DNA of 22,808 nucleotides from an uncultured Pseudobutyrivibrio sp. (lineage in GTDB: Bacteria; Bacillota; Clostridia; Lachnospirales; Lachnospiraceae), in NCBI GenBank assembly GCA_900546435.1, contig URCQ01000031.1, forward strand, positions 1 to 22,808, written 5' to 3'. Positions 13,809 through 21,590 of this stretch are shown here, one piece after another. Both the position numbers and the translations under genes were made by a program. The notes beneath the pieces were generated by a model. The model made no database searches, was not told the DNA's origin, and worked only from the letters and a program-made list of their open reading frames with translations. Position 1 is the first letter of the stretch. Every line of letters begins with the position of its first letter.

Positions 13809-13838
13809 ACCCGGTTCTGATGAGAATCGGGTTCTATT
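13809..13838. terminator. leuCD terminator, shared with the convergent gene
   Basis: ACCCGGTTCT pairs with AGAATCGGGT around GATG, then TCTATTATATC. The U tract is imperfect. It lies between two converging stop codons and may serve both directions. Confidence 0.7.
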
Positions 13839-14655
13839 ATATCTTTTTATTCTGTGTTACGGGAAAATGATCAATATAATCCAGATACGTCTGTGACAAA
13901 CGTAGCGATGCATACAAATCGGCATATTCACGCGCAGATAAATCTGGGATATAGTTCTCAACAAAGTTCTTTTGAATGCCATGATCTCTGGCGTAGTCTA
14001 CCGCTTTATTGTAGGCAATGGCGGCCTTTGTTTCGGAAGAATATCTGCCAATAATAACATCGCCATTCAGATGCATTTTTGCAAGAAAACAGCACTTACC
14101 ATTTTTTAAGGTCTGCGTAATGCCGTGATAGGTGTTAAGAATACGGATGTTTGCATAGCGGTAATCCGAGGCGTCTCCATTGACAAACAGATAATCACGG
14201 TTTTGGACCGCATAGTTTTTGATACCATAGCGGTTGGCAATGTTATATTGCATCCCATAGTCGTTAACGAATAAGTGATTTCCGCGGCAAATGATTTTGT
14301 GGCTGGAGTAATAAAAGAGATCATCATTATCAAATTTGAGATTATAATCCGGCTTTAAATAATAAGAAAAGAAGCCATTTTGCAAGTAAATGGGCGTCTT
14401 GATGTATATGCCATGATCGCGATAATTCAGAAGACTGATTGCTTTTTCAAAAGATAGATGCTGGATGTGGGAAATGTAGTTGTCGATGGTAATGCCAGCA
14501 TCAGAAAGAATGCGCATGCCTTCCTGATAGAGGGCATCGGCAGTTACCTCATCATCAGTGCTGCCAAGGCTGATATGCTTGGAGTGGTAAGTCAGACTTG
14601 CACGATAGTAGATAGAACCATTTTTTTTGCGGGCTTGATAGACACCGATGGACAT
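13837..14655 (-). CDS. AP2-domain protein with a degenerate HNH segment
   Basis: A 272-residue protein that looks derived from HNH-AP2 (homing endonuclease type) proteins. Residues about 3-48 read GVYQARKKNGSIYYRASL...KHISLGSTDDE, an AP2-type DNA-binding fold. Residues about 154-172 (DYLFVNGDASDYRYANIRI) match the end of an HNH domain (NGD...DNRRxNLR), but the usual paired His is not there. Residues about 176-235 (YHGITQTLKNGKCC, HLNGDVIIGRYSSETKAAIAY, FVENYI) form a second AP2 unit. Residues 60-150 are unassigned and aromatic-rich. It therefore probably binds DNA but may not cut it. The start follows AAGGAAA. It is a single gene, convergent with leuCD. Whether it is a regulator or a decaying selfish gene cannot be told here. 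Confidence 0.65.
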   Translation of the reverse strand: MSIGVYQARKKNGSIYYRASLTYHSKHISLGSTDDEVTADALYQEGMRILSDAGITIDNYISHIQHLSFEKAISLLNYRDHGIYIKTPIYLQNGFFSYYLKPDYNLKFDNDDLFYYSSHKIICRGNHLFVNDYGMQYNIANRYGIKNYAVQNRDYLFVNGDASDYRYANIRILNTYHGITQTLKNGKCCFLAKMHLNGDVIIGRYSSETKAAIAYNKAVDYARDHGIQKNFVENYIPDLSAREYADLYASLRLSQTYLDYIDHFPVTQNKKI

Positions 14656-14734
14656 AATGTTTTCCTTTCCTTATATATAGTCATTTTGATGAAAAACATT
14701 ATAACATAAGGAAAGAGTTTTGAGAAATCCTACG

Positions 14735-14764
14735 TTGACATGGCTTTTGCATATAACGTATAAT
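14735..14764 (+). promoter_or_regulatory. thrC promoter
   Basis: TTGACA (14735-14740), an 18-bp spacer and TATAAT (14759-14764), both perfect. The leader to thrC is about 57 nt with no clear regulatory fold. Confidence 0.88.
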
Positions 14765-14827
14765 TGAAATTAACGTAGTGATGTGTGAAAGTTAAACAAA
14801 AGTGAGTGAAAAGGAAGAGGTAAGGAA

Positions 14828-16312
14828 ATGGAATTACAGTACGTAAGCACAAGAGATGCATCTGAAGTGGTGAGCGCTTCACAGGCAATCTTAAAAGGTT
14901 TGGCGAATGGTGGTGGATTATTTGTTCCAACCTGCATTCCCAAATTAGATGTCAGTTTAGAAGAATTGAGTAAGATGACATACCAGGAGACAGCCTATGA
15001 AGTGATGAAGCTGTTTCTGACAGATTTTACAAAAGAAGAATTGGAAAACTGTATCAATCGTGCTTATGATGCCAAGTTTGATACAGAAGAAATTGCACCA
15101 CTGGTTTATGCGGACGGTGCTTACTATTTAGAATTGTTCCATGGATCTACGATTGCTTTTAAGGATATGGCATTATCGATTTTGCCGCATTTGATGATTA
15201 CATCCGCAAGGAAAAATCAGATCAAAAATGATATCGTTATTTTGACAGCTACAAGTGGAGATACCGGAAAAGCTGCGCTTGCCGGATTCGCCGGAGTAGA
15301 AGGTACAAAGATTATTGTCTTTTATCCAAAGGACGGTGTCAGCCCAATCCAAAAACAGCAGATGGTGACACAGGTGGGAGAGAATACTTTGGTTGTCGGA
15401 ATCGATGGTAATTTCGATCAGGCGCAGACAGGTGTGAAAAAGATGTTTGCGGACGAAACACTTGCAAAAGAGTTAGATGCTGCCGGATATCAGTTTTCAT
15501 CTGCCAATTCCATTAACATTGGTCGTCTGGTTCCACAGATTGTTTATTATGTATATGCATACAGTCGTTTGCTTGCAAACGACAAAATAAAAGAAAACGA
15601 ACCGATCAATGTGGTTGTTCCAACCGGTAATTTTGGTAATATTCTGGCTGCATTTTATGCAAAAAATATGGGTATTCCGATTGCGAAATTGATTTGTGCT
15701 TCCAATGAAAATAAAGTCTTGTTTGACTTTTTCCGTACAGGTGTGTATGACAGAAACAGAGAGTTTGTGCTGACAAATTCACCATCTATGGATATTTTGA
15801 TTTCCAGCAATTTAGAACGTCTGATTTATCGTATTGCCGGAGAAGATGCAAAAGCCAATGCGGCTCTGATGCAGGATTTGACAAGCAAAGGCCGATATGA
15901 AATTACGCCGCAGATGCGAGAAGCTTTGCAGGATTTCTATGGCAATTATACAAGCGAGGAAGAAACGGCACAGGTCATTCATGATTTGTATGAAAAGACA
16001 GGATATGTTATTGATACCCATACAGCAGTTGCTAGTGGCGTATATGCAAAGTATAAAGAAGAAACAAAGGATGAAACACCGACCGTCATTGCATCGACAG
16101 CAAGTCCATTTAAGTTTGCAAAGAGTGTTATGAGTGCGATTGACCCTGCATATGCGGATGTGGATGATTTTGCTTTGATTGATAAATTAAGTGAAATTTC
16201 CCGTGTGGCTGTACCAAAAGCAGTAGAGGAAATTCGAAGCGCACCAGTTCGCCATAAGATGATTTGTGCAGTAGAGGAAATGCCACAGGTTGTAAGAAAT
16301 TTCCTTAAATAA
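14828..16312 (+). CDS. thrC: threonine synthase
   Basis: A 494-residue PLP enzyme that converts O-phosphohomoserine to threonine. The PLP lysine lies in LFHGSTIAFKDMALSILP (K112). The phosphate-binding ATSGDTGKAALAGF follows, then the usual DGVSPIQKQQM and VVPTGNFGNILAAFYAKNMG. The N-terminal YVSTRD...GGLFVPTCIP and the length mark the long, class II (fungal/enterobacterial-like) form. The C-terminus is complete (ASTASPFKFAKSV). The start follows AGGAAGAGGTAAGG. It is monocistronic, with its own consensus promoter and terminator. No hom or thrB gene is adjacent. Confidence 0.96.
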   Translation: MELQYVSTRDASEVVSASQAILKGLANGGGLFVPTCIPKLDVSLEELSKMTYQETAYEVMKLFLTDFTKEELENCINRAYDAKFDTEEIAPLVYADGAYYLELFHGSTIAFKDMALSILPHLMITSARKNQIKNDIVILTATSGDTGKAALAGFAGVEGTKIIVFYPKDGVSPIQKQQMVTQVGENTLVVGIDGNFDQAQTGVKKMFADETLAKELDAAGYQFSSANSINIGRLVPQIVYYVYAYSRLLANDKIKENEPINVVVPTGNFGNILAAFYAKNMGIPIAKLICASNENKVLFDFFRTGVYDRNREFVLTNSPSMDILISSNLERLIYRIAGEDAKANAALMQDLTSKGRYEITPQMREALQDFYGNYTSEEETAQVIHDLYEKTGYVIDTHTAVASGVYAKYKEETKDETPTVIASTASPFKFAKSVMSAIDPAYADVDDFALIDKLSEISRVAVPKAVEEIRSAPVRHKMICAVEEMPQVVRNFLK

Positions 16313-16338
16313 AGCAGCAGAATAGAGAGATAAGAAAA

Positions 16339-16377
16339 AGAACTAAGTAAATTGTGAAGGATTTACTTAGTTCTTTT
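16339..16377. terminator. thrC terminator, probably bidirectional
   Basis: A perfect 14-bp stem (AGAACTAAGTAAAT with ATTTACTTAGTTCT) with A and T tracts on either side. It also ends the minus-strand operon at 16385-17669. Confidence 0.92.
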
Positions 16378-16384
16378 ATTGTAA

Positions 16385-17284
16385 TTATAAATTGTTATGC
16401 AAACTGATAATGAAATGTATTGCACCAAATGGATAAATGATTGGCAGAACAAAAGAGTTCGGTGATAATGCTAATGTGTCTTCATCCGATACACTTGGTG
16501 GATCAAGCGATAATTCAATAGCATGATCGTTGGACATGTTGACCAGAAACAGACCATTATGTAAATTAATAAAATCTTCAATGGAAGCTTGTACATATTC
16601 GTCAAATGCAGTGAATTCCATTTTCGCAAAGCGTGAAGCAAATGCAATGGCAACATCCTGTTCCATATCAATATGGGAGGAACAATCAGTTTTGCCATGA
16701 ATGTTTTGTGATACACAATAATTCACAGGATATTCAGTACAAGGAATTGGGGTGAGTGGTGTAAAATCATCACCAATAAAACGTACAAGGTTGTTGAACA
16801 GCAATTCCATATACATCGTACTGTATGCGTTGATAGGGATTTCAGCAACGAGGAAAAAACGTTCAATCAGATGAGAGATTTTTTCCTGATTCTCCAAATC
16901 AAGATCTAAATCAATTTCACACAGTTCATTTTCTGCTTCATAATCTAAAATAAGTGTTTGAAGTTCGCTATAAGTGATAGCTCCATCATCGACCAGACAT
17001 TGTCCAAAGAGTAAAAAATTAGGTGTTTGTGTTTTTAGAAGATCACGCACTTGTTCTTCTGTTAAATAACCACGATCTATGGCAATTTCACCAAAACGTC
17101 GATCTTCACGTGTCTGCAAGTAACATACTTCTTCTACTTCTGATGCAACCATATAGCCTTTGTGTATGGCAAGGGTGCCTAATTTGATGTGTGCAGCAGA
17201 TGATTGTGAGATGGCATGTGTCAATTGTTCAGGCGTGATAGCCCCTCTTCGAAGCAGATAACTGCCGAAAAACTGTGAATACAT
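16385..17284 (-). CDS. four MshEN-like repeats plus possible CheX-like domain
   Basis: A 299-residue cytoplasmic protein. Its first 115 residues are four tandem units, about 29 residues apart (4-27, 34-57, 63-86, 92-115), with the pattern [RK]-[LF]-G-x4-[VI]-x2-G-x[IL]-x4-L-x6-Q. The third (RRFGEIAIDRGYLTEEQVRD) is closest. This matches the 24-residue cyclic-di-GMP motif of MshEN domains in type II/IV secretion ATPases. An acidic linker (about 118-132) follows. Residues about 205-299 resemble CheX/CheC phosphatases: D237-x2-N240-x22-P263 fits their ExxN(x22)P site, with Asp for Glu. Its start is 1 bp after the stop of the receiver gene, so the two very likely act together. The domain calls are by pattern, not search. 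Confidence 0.6.
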   Translation of the reverse strand: MYSQFFGSYLLRRGAITPEQLTHAISQSSAAHIKLGTLAIHKGYMVASEVEEVCYLQTREDRRFGEIAIDRGYLTEEQVRDLLKTQTPNFLLFGQCLVDDGAITYSELQTLILDYEAENELCEIDLDLDLENQEKISHLIERFFLVAEIPINAYSTMYMELLFNNLVRFIGDDFTPLTPIPCTEYPVNYCVSQNIHGKTDCSSHIDMEQDVAIAFASRFAKMEFTAFDEYVQASIEDFINLHNGLFLVNMSNDHAIELSLDPPSVSDEDTLALSPNSFVLPIIYPFGAIHFIISLHNNL

Positions 17285-17285
17285 T

Positions 17286-17669
17286 CTATGATTCTCCCCC
17301 TAAATGTATGTTGATGAGTCGGTCAATCTGTGCCTGGTTGATTGGCTTTTGAATAAAGTCTTTTGCGCCGGCTTCGATAGCTTTCTTTAACTGCAATTGT
17401 GTTCCTACAGAGGATACAATAATAATCGTAGCATCTGCGTTTTCCTTGATGATTTCTTTGGTTGCAGAAATACCGTCCTTGAGTGGCATAACAATGTCAA
17501 GAAGAACCATATCCGGATGGTGTTCTTTATATAAGGAAACAGACTGTTCTCCGTTGGTTGCTTCATAAAAAGTAGCACCAGACGCATAGCTGTTGATGGC
17601 ATCTTTCAGACTTTTTCTTGCAAGTATTGAATCGTCGCAGATCAATATACTTTTATTTGATAAATCCAT
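17286..17669 (-). CDS. CheY-like single-domain response regulator
   Basis: A 127-residue stand-alone receiver. The acidic pocket is D12-D13, the phospho-acceptor is D58 in VLLDIVMPLKDG, the switch residue is S86/S87 in IIIVSSVG, and the conserved lysine is K108 in DFIQKPI. There is no output domain, so it must signal through a partner. The next gene, 1 bp away, encodes a possible CheX-like phosphatase with nucleotide-binding-type repeats and is the obvious candidate. AAGGAGC precedes the start. No histidine kinase or chemotaxis gene is in the window, so the phospho-donor is unknown. Confidence 0.93.
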   Translation of the reverse strand: MDLSNKSILICDDSILARKSLKDAINSYASGATFYEATNGEQSVSLYKEHHPDMVLLDIVMPLKDGISATKEIIKENADATIIIVSSVGTQLQLKKAIEAGAKDFIQKPINQAQIDRLINIHLGGES

Positions 17670-17778
17670 AATTCTATTGCTCCTTGAAAATATGCTTAAC
17701 TAATGTAATAAATATATATCTAATAGTACATCAAACGCCCTGATTATTCAAATAATTTGTGCAAAATGTGAGATTTTA

Positions 17779-17807
17779 TTGAAAGAAAAAATGGATATCG
17801 GTATAAT
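17779..17807 (+). promoter_or_regulatory. promoter of the 115-residue membrane protein gene
   Basis: TTGAAA (17779-17784), a 17-bp spacer and a perfect TATAAT (17802-17807), 27 bp before the start codon. The leader is therefore very short. Confidence 0.82.
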
Positions 17808-17834
17808 AAACAAAAAGAAGAAAGAGGTGCAGGT

Positions 17835-18182
17835 ATGACAAATGCAGATATGATGGTTGTATTTGATGCAATCATGACAATTTTAGGAGTTTACATTGTA
17901 TTTAGTACAATTAAGATGAAAAAGGAAGGTCTGGTACCGACGTTGTTTGTGCCGGTGGAAGAAATGACACGCTGTAAGGATGTGGAAGGTTTTATTGCTT
18001 ATCTTTTTCCAAAAGGAATGGGGATCGGTCTGATTGGAACAGGATTTGGAATTGTAGGTATTTGTAACGACGCGTTCGCTAATCTGGGACAAATCGTTAA
18101 TGTGATTGCACTCGTTATTTTTATTGCAGCATGGGTTTGGTTCTCTGTACAGTTTCGTAAGGGGAAGGAGAAATTCTTTTGA
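17835..18182 (+). CDS. small membrane protein, function unknown
   Basis: A 115-residue protein with three predicted membrane segments: about residues 5-25 (MMVVFDAIMTILGVYIVFST), 60-78 (GMGIGLIGTGFGIVGICND) and 84-105 (GQIVNVIALVIFIAAWVWFS). A cytoplasmic-looking loop lies between the first two (KMKKEGLVP...CKDVEGFIAYLFPKG). The C-terminus is basic. I do not recognise the family. Codon use and the strong promoter and AGAGGTG ribosome site argue that it is real. It is a single gene between the divergent receiver operon and the convergent citrate synthase gene. Confidence 0.82.
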   Translation: MTNADMMVVFDAIMTILGVYIVFSTIKMKKEGLVPTLFVPVEEMTRCKDVEGFIAYLFPKGMGIGLIGTGFGIVGICNDAFANLGQIVNVIALVIFIAAWVWFSVQFRKGKEKFF

Positions 18183-18269
18183 TTGGGTTTGTATATGGTG
18201 TGAAACTTTTTCGCCAAAAGAAGTAAAGTGCAATAGCAAAGTTATATGATTTTTTTAAAATCGTAAATT

Positions 18270-18325
18270 AAAAACGGATACTTTTCTATTTGAGGAGCAC
18301 CTCATTGTGAAAAGTATCCGTTTTT
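18270..18325. terminator. bidirectional terminator
   Basis: A perfect 17-bp stem (AAAAACGGATACTTTTC with its complement) capped by an inner TGAGG/CCTCA hairpin, with A and T tracts on both sides. It ends the membrane protein gene and the converging citrate synthase gene. Confidence 0.94.
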
Positions 18326-18330
18326 ATCAA

Positions 18331-19698
18331 TTATTCACGTTCATCAATTGGGATGACCTCTTTGTGAGGACATACTGTCATATAAGCAGGACGCATAATC
18401 TTGCCCTTATGACATACTTCTTCCATACGGTGTGCGCTCCATCCTGCAATACGAGCGATTGCAAAGATTGGCGTATAAAGCTCTAATGGAAGACCGAGCA
18501 TCTGATAAACAAATCCACTGTAAAAATCGACGTTTGGACTAACACCTTTGTAGATTTTACGCTTTTCAGCAATGATTTCCGGTGCCAGACGTTCTACAAG
18601 TGTGTAGAGTGCGAATTCTTTGTCATATCCTTTTTCGTGAGACAGACGTTCTACGAAAGAGTGGAAGGTCAGGGCTCTCGGGTCAGACAAGGAATATACA
18701 GCATGTCCCATACCATAGATGAGACCGGCCTGGTCAAAGGCTTTTTTGTCGAGCAGATCGCGAAGGTAATTTCCGACTTCTTCTTCGCTGGTCCAGTCTT
18801 TTACTTTTTCTTTCATATCTGCGAACATTTTGACAACCTTGATGTTAGCACCACCATGTTTTGGTCCCTTAAGAGAACCGATAGCAGCTGCAATAGCAGA
18901 GTATGTATCTGTTCCGGAAGAGGATACCAGATGTGTTGTGAAGGTCGAGTTGTTACCACCACCGTGCTCCATATGAAGAATGAGCGCTACGTCTAATAAT
19001 TTGGCCTCCAGTGGCGTGAATTTGCTGTCGTCACGGAGACAATGCAAAATGTTTTCTGCAGTTGAATATTCTCTCTTTGGCGGGTGAATAATCAGACTTT
19101 CGTTATTATAATAATGACGATAGGTCTGATAACTGTAGACCGAAAGGAGAGGGAACATACTGATTAATTGCAAACACTGACGCAGTACGTTCGCTTCTGA
19201 AGTGTCGTCCGGTTTTTCGTCGTAAGAATAAAGCGTTAAGACACCACGTGCTAAAGCGTTCATCATATCTTTGCTAGGCTTTTTCATTATAACATCGCGG
19301 ACAAAATTCTGCGGAAGTGAACGATAGTTGCTAAGTAATTCACAGAAATCATGAAGTTCCTGTTTATTTGGTAACTTGCCGAAAAGAAGCAGATAGGTGC
19401 ACTCTTCAAAACCGAAGAAGCAGTCATCTGAAAGGTCGGCAATCAGATCTTGTACATTATAGCCACGATAGAACAGCTGTCCGTCGCAAGGAACAGATTT
19501 GCCGTCTACGATTTTGGTGGAATTGACTTCAGAAATTTTTGTGATTCCTACCAAAACACCTTTTCCGTTTAGATCACGAAGACCTCTTTTTACATCGTAT
19601 TTGGTATAAAGCTCCGGATCGATGTAAGAAGATTTCTTGGATAACTCGGATAAATGCACTAACTGAGGCGTAATTTCGCTAAATGAATGATTTGTCAC
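18331..19698 (-). CDS. citrate synthase
   Basis: A 455-residue enzyme of the citrate/2-methylcitrate synthase family that condenses acetyl-CoA with oxaloacetate. The catalytic regions are present: HMEHGGGNNSTFTTHLVSSS (first His), GLIYGMGHAVYSLSDPRA (second His) and SPNVDFYSGFVYQMLGLP (Asp). KGPKHGGANIKVVKMF follows the first. The N-terminus is about 60-70 residues longer than compact bacterial forms, as is common in Lachnospiraceae. The start codon is GTG, set by a strong AAGGAGG. It is monocistronic, with no aconitase or isocitrate dehydrogenase adjacent, so it may feed glutamate synthesis through a partial cycle. Re- versus Si-type: the sequence is the ordinary Si-type family. Confidence 0.93.
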   Translation of the reverse strand: MTNHSFSEITPQLVHLSELSKKSSYIDPELYTKYDVKRGLRDLNGKGVLVGITKISEVNSTKIVDGKSVPCDGQLFYRGYNVQDLIADLSDDCFFGFEECTYLLLFGKLPNKQELHDFCELLSNYRSLPQNFVRDVIMKKPSKDMMNALARGVLTLYSYDEKPDDTSEANVLRQCLQLISMFPLLSVYSYQTYRHYYNNESLIIHPPKREYSTAENILHCLRDDSKFTPLEAKLLDVALILHMEHGGGNNSTFTTHLVSSSGTDTYSAIAAAIGSLKGPKHGGANIKVVKMFADMKEKVKDWTSEEEVGNYLRDLLDKKAFDQAGLIYGMGHAVYSLSDPRALTFHSFVERLSHEKGYDKEFALYTLVERLAPEIIAEKRKIYKGVSPNVDFYSGFVYQMLGLPLELYTPIFAIARIAGWSAHRMEEVCHKGKIMRPAYMTVCPHKEVIPIDERE

Positions 19699-19728
19699 AA
19701 TAGTTACCTCCTTTTGCGTATATACAAT

Positions 19729-19758
19729 ATATTATCACGATTTTACGAAGAAAAGCAA
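19729..19758 (-). promoter_or_regulatory. probable citrate synthase promoter
   Basis: On the minus strand, TTGCTT (19753-19758) and TAATAT (19729-19734) are 18 bp apart, about 30 bp before the GTG start. Confidence 0.55.
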
Positions 19759-19780
19759 GAAATTGTTATGTGTAAAAAAA

Positions 19781-19797
19781 CCATAAAATTCTTATGG
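19781..19797. promoter_or_regulatory. CCATAA-N5-TTATGG dyad between citrate synthase and 6S RNA
   Basis: A perfect 6-bp inverted repeat with a 5-bp centre. It lies upstream of the citrate synthase promoter and over the -35 region expected for the 6S RNA. It looks like an operator; no binding protein is evident. Confidence 0.4.
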
Positions 19798-19817
19798 TAA
19801 TTTCCAGAGAGTTATCA

Positions 19818-19823
19818 TATAAT
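19818..19823 (+). promoter_or_regulatory. -10 element of the 6S RNA gene
   Basis: A perfect TATAAT at the right distance from the RNA's 5' stem. The -35 region (TGGTAA at 17 bp) is weak. Confidence 0.6.
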
Positions 19824-19829
19824 AGCAAT

Positions 19830-20016
19830 AGAAAAATCAACCTGGAATGTGCGATTCAACCTGTTGTTTTGAACCTACATTTACTTTAAAAGGGATTCTT
19901 ATATTGTCTGATGGATGTCAGGCCTCCGTTCGCAGTGGAAGGCAGAAGTCAGATTGCGGTTACCCACCTAGCATTGCTAGGAGTCAAAATATCAGGCCCG
20001 GCATTTTGGGGATACA
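19830..20016 (+). ncRNA. ssrS: 6S RNA
   Basis: A gene-free stretch of about 185 nt with 6S RNA architecture. A closing stem joins 19841-19849 (CCTGGAATG) with 20002-20010 (CATTTTGGG) through nine pairs, three of them G-U. Inside are an open 5' strand (ACCTGTTGTTTTGAACC), a GCCTCCGTTCGCAGTGGAAGGC hairpin-like arm and a GGTTACCCACC segment with a CCTAGC-att-GCTAGG hairpin. I recognise these blocks from clostridial 6S RNAs. 6S RNA mimics an open promoter and sequesters housekeeping RNA polymerase in slow growth. A perfect TATAAT precedes it and a hairpin follows. Ends are approximate. Confidence 0.82.
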
Positions 20017-20024
20017 AAAAGATA

Positions 20025-20078
20025 AAAACACATAAGACAAGGAAGTTGCCGCCGGTGACTTCCTTTCTTGTGTTTTCT
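20025..20078 (+). terminator. terminator-like hairpin after the 6S RNA
   Basis: AAAACACA/TGTGTTTT, AGA/TCT and AAGGAAGT/ACTTCCTT stack with two small bulges around an 11-nt loop. The T tract is only moderate, so some read-through to the spoIID-like gene is possible. Confidence 0.7.
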
Positions 20079-20108
20079 ATCGCTGTGTAGAGAAGGAGGG
20101 AGAACAGA

Positions 20109-21572
20109 ATGAAAAAGCGGACACGTTATACCATACGAAAGCCGAAGGATTATCGCATGATTATATTTCTTGTGGTAATATGTATTTTTTTGATTCTTCT
20201 GATTCTCTATACCCAAGGGAAAATACAGAGTCTTGAGGATTTTATCGCAAGAGGAAGTGCAGTAACGCAGGAATCGGAAAATGCGGAGGAACAACAAGCG
20301 CCGCAAGCAATGCCCTATTCTTCAGAATTGCGCATTGTTTTGAAAGATCGTGATCAGGATATTTATCGGGGAAAAGTTACCGTTTATGGAGATGGAGATT
20401 TGACTATTACCAAGGATGGGCAGACGCAGACGATTGCGCCACAGACGCAAACCGAAGTTACGGCGGAACAATGCCAGAATGGAAACGTGATGACGATTTC
20501 CTGTAATCCGGGAAATCAGTGGTATCTTGTGAATGAAGATGGTGTGACATCAATTGGTTATGAGGGAACGCTTGAAATATGGGGAGAGCAGCAGGGACTT
20601 GTGCTGGTCAATGATATTCCAATGGAATATTATCTCAAGCGTGTTGTCCCGAGTGAAATGCCGAGAACCTATGGTGCGGAAGCATTGAAAGCGCAGGCAA
20701 TTTGCGCGAGGACCTATGCTTACGGGCATAGCAACCGCTATGCGTATCCGGAAGTGAAAGGGAATATGGATGACACCGTATCTTTTCAGGTGTATAATCA
20801 GGGAATGGAATCGGCAGAGACGAATGAAGCAATTCTTGCTACGACAGGTCAGATTCTGATGAAAGACGATGCTGTGGTAGATACGTTATATTACTCGACG
20901 TCGTGTGGTTATATGCAGGATGGAACGTTATTTGGGGATATGGATACGTCTGTTTTCCAGGCGGGATATCTGGGAGTACAGCAGGCAACACAGGATTTTG
21001 ATGCTTATTTGCGCAGTCCGGATGAACAGGCATATGAAGCGGGAGAGAGGTATTTTCGCTGGCAGGCATCTTTGACAGCAAACGATTTTTCAAAAGTCCG
21101 CGCACATTTGTGTAACTATCTGCAGACAGATGATACGGTATCCTGTGATAAAAAGCTAAAAAAGAAAATCATGGATGCCGGCATTGCAGATGCGGATGTG
21201 TTTGGCAGTTTAAAAAATATAACCGTGAAAAAAAGAAACCCTGGCGGCGTTGCAATGACGATTGTACTTGCTTTCTCGGGTGGAAATATAACGGTAAACG
21301 ACCAGTTACATATCCGTCAGATTTTAGGAGATCTTACGGATTATGTGGTTTTACAAAATCAGGAAACAATAAAAAATACGACGACATTGCCGAGTGCGGC
21401 AATTACGGTTGAAAAGCAAAAGGATGGACAGTTTTTGATTTATGGCGGAGGTTTTGGTCATGGCGTCGGTATGAGTCAGAATGGTGCAAAAGCACTTGCG
21501 GCATCCGGCTTTGCATATACAGATATTTTGCAGTATTTTTACCATGGAACAGCGATACAAAAGCTGTATTAA
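20109..21572 (+). CDS. SpoIID/LytB domain protein
   Basis: A 487-residue membrane-anchored protein. One membrane segment (about residues 17-34) follows a basic N-terminus; a variable linker spans about 45-75. The SpoIID/LytB domain has YYLKRVVPSEMPRTYGAEAL (with the catalytic-type Glu), KAQAICARTYAYGHS, DTVSFQVYNQ and VVDTLYYSTSCGYMQDG, and closes with GGGFGHGVGMSQNGAKALA. In sporulation SpoIID is a lytic transglycosylase that degrades peptidoglycan from which stem peptides were removed; vegetative paralogues act in wall turnover. This protein is longer than SpoIID proper (about 340), and no spore genes flank it, so a vegetative role is favoured. AAGGAGGGAG precedes the ATG. It is 18 bp upstream of the YihY gene. 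Confidence 0.9.
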   Translation: MKKRTRYTIRKPKDYRMIIFLVVICIFLILLILYTQGKIQSLEDFIARGSAVTQESENAEEQQAPQAMPYSSELRIVLKDRDQDIYRGKVTVYGDGDLTITKDGQTQTIAPQTQTEVTAEQCQNGNVMTISCNPGNQWYLVNEDGVTSIGYEGTLEIWGEQQGLVLVNDIPMEYYLKRVVPSEMPRTYGAEALKAQAICARTYAYGHSNRYAYPEVKGNMDDTVSFQVYNQGMESAETNEAILATTGQILMKDDAVVDTLYYSTSCGYMQDGTLFGDMDTSVFQAGYLGVQQATQDFDAYLRSPDEQAYEAGERYFRWQASLTANDFSKVRAHLCNYLQTDDTVSCDKKLKKKIMDAGIADADVFGSLKNITVKKRNPGGVAMTIVLAFSGGNITVNDQLHIRQILGDLTDYVVLQNQETIKNTTTLPSAAITVEKQKDGQFLIYGGGFGHGVGMSQNGAKALAASGFAYTDILQYFYHGTAIQKLY

Positions 21573-21590
21573 AAGGATAGAGGAAACAAT

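Noticed and set aside
18331..19698. Citrate synthase as a methylcitrate synthase
   Set aside because: Catalytic motifs do not separate the two, and no prpB, prpD or propionate gene is nearby; the ordinary citrate synthase call is simpler.
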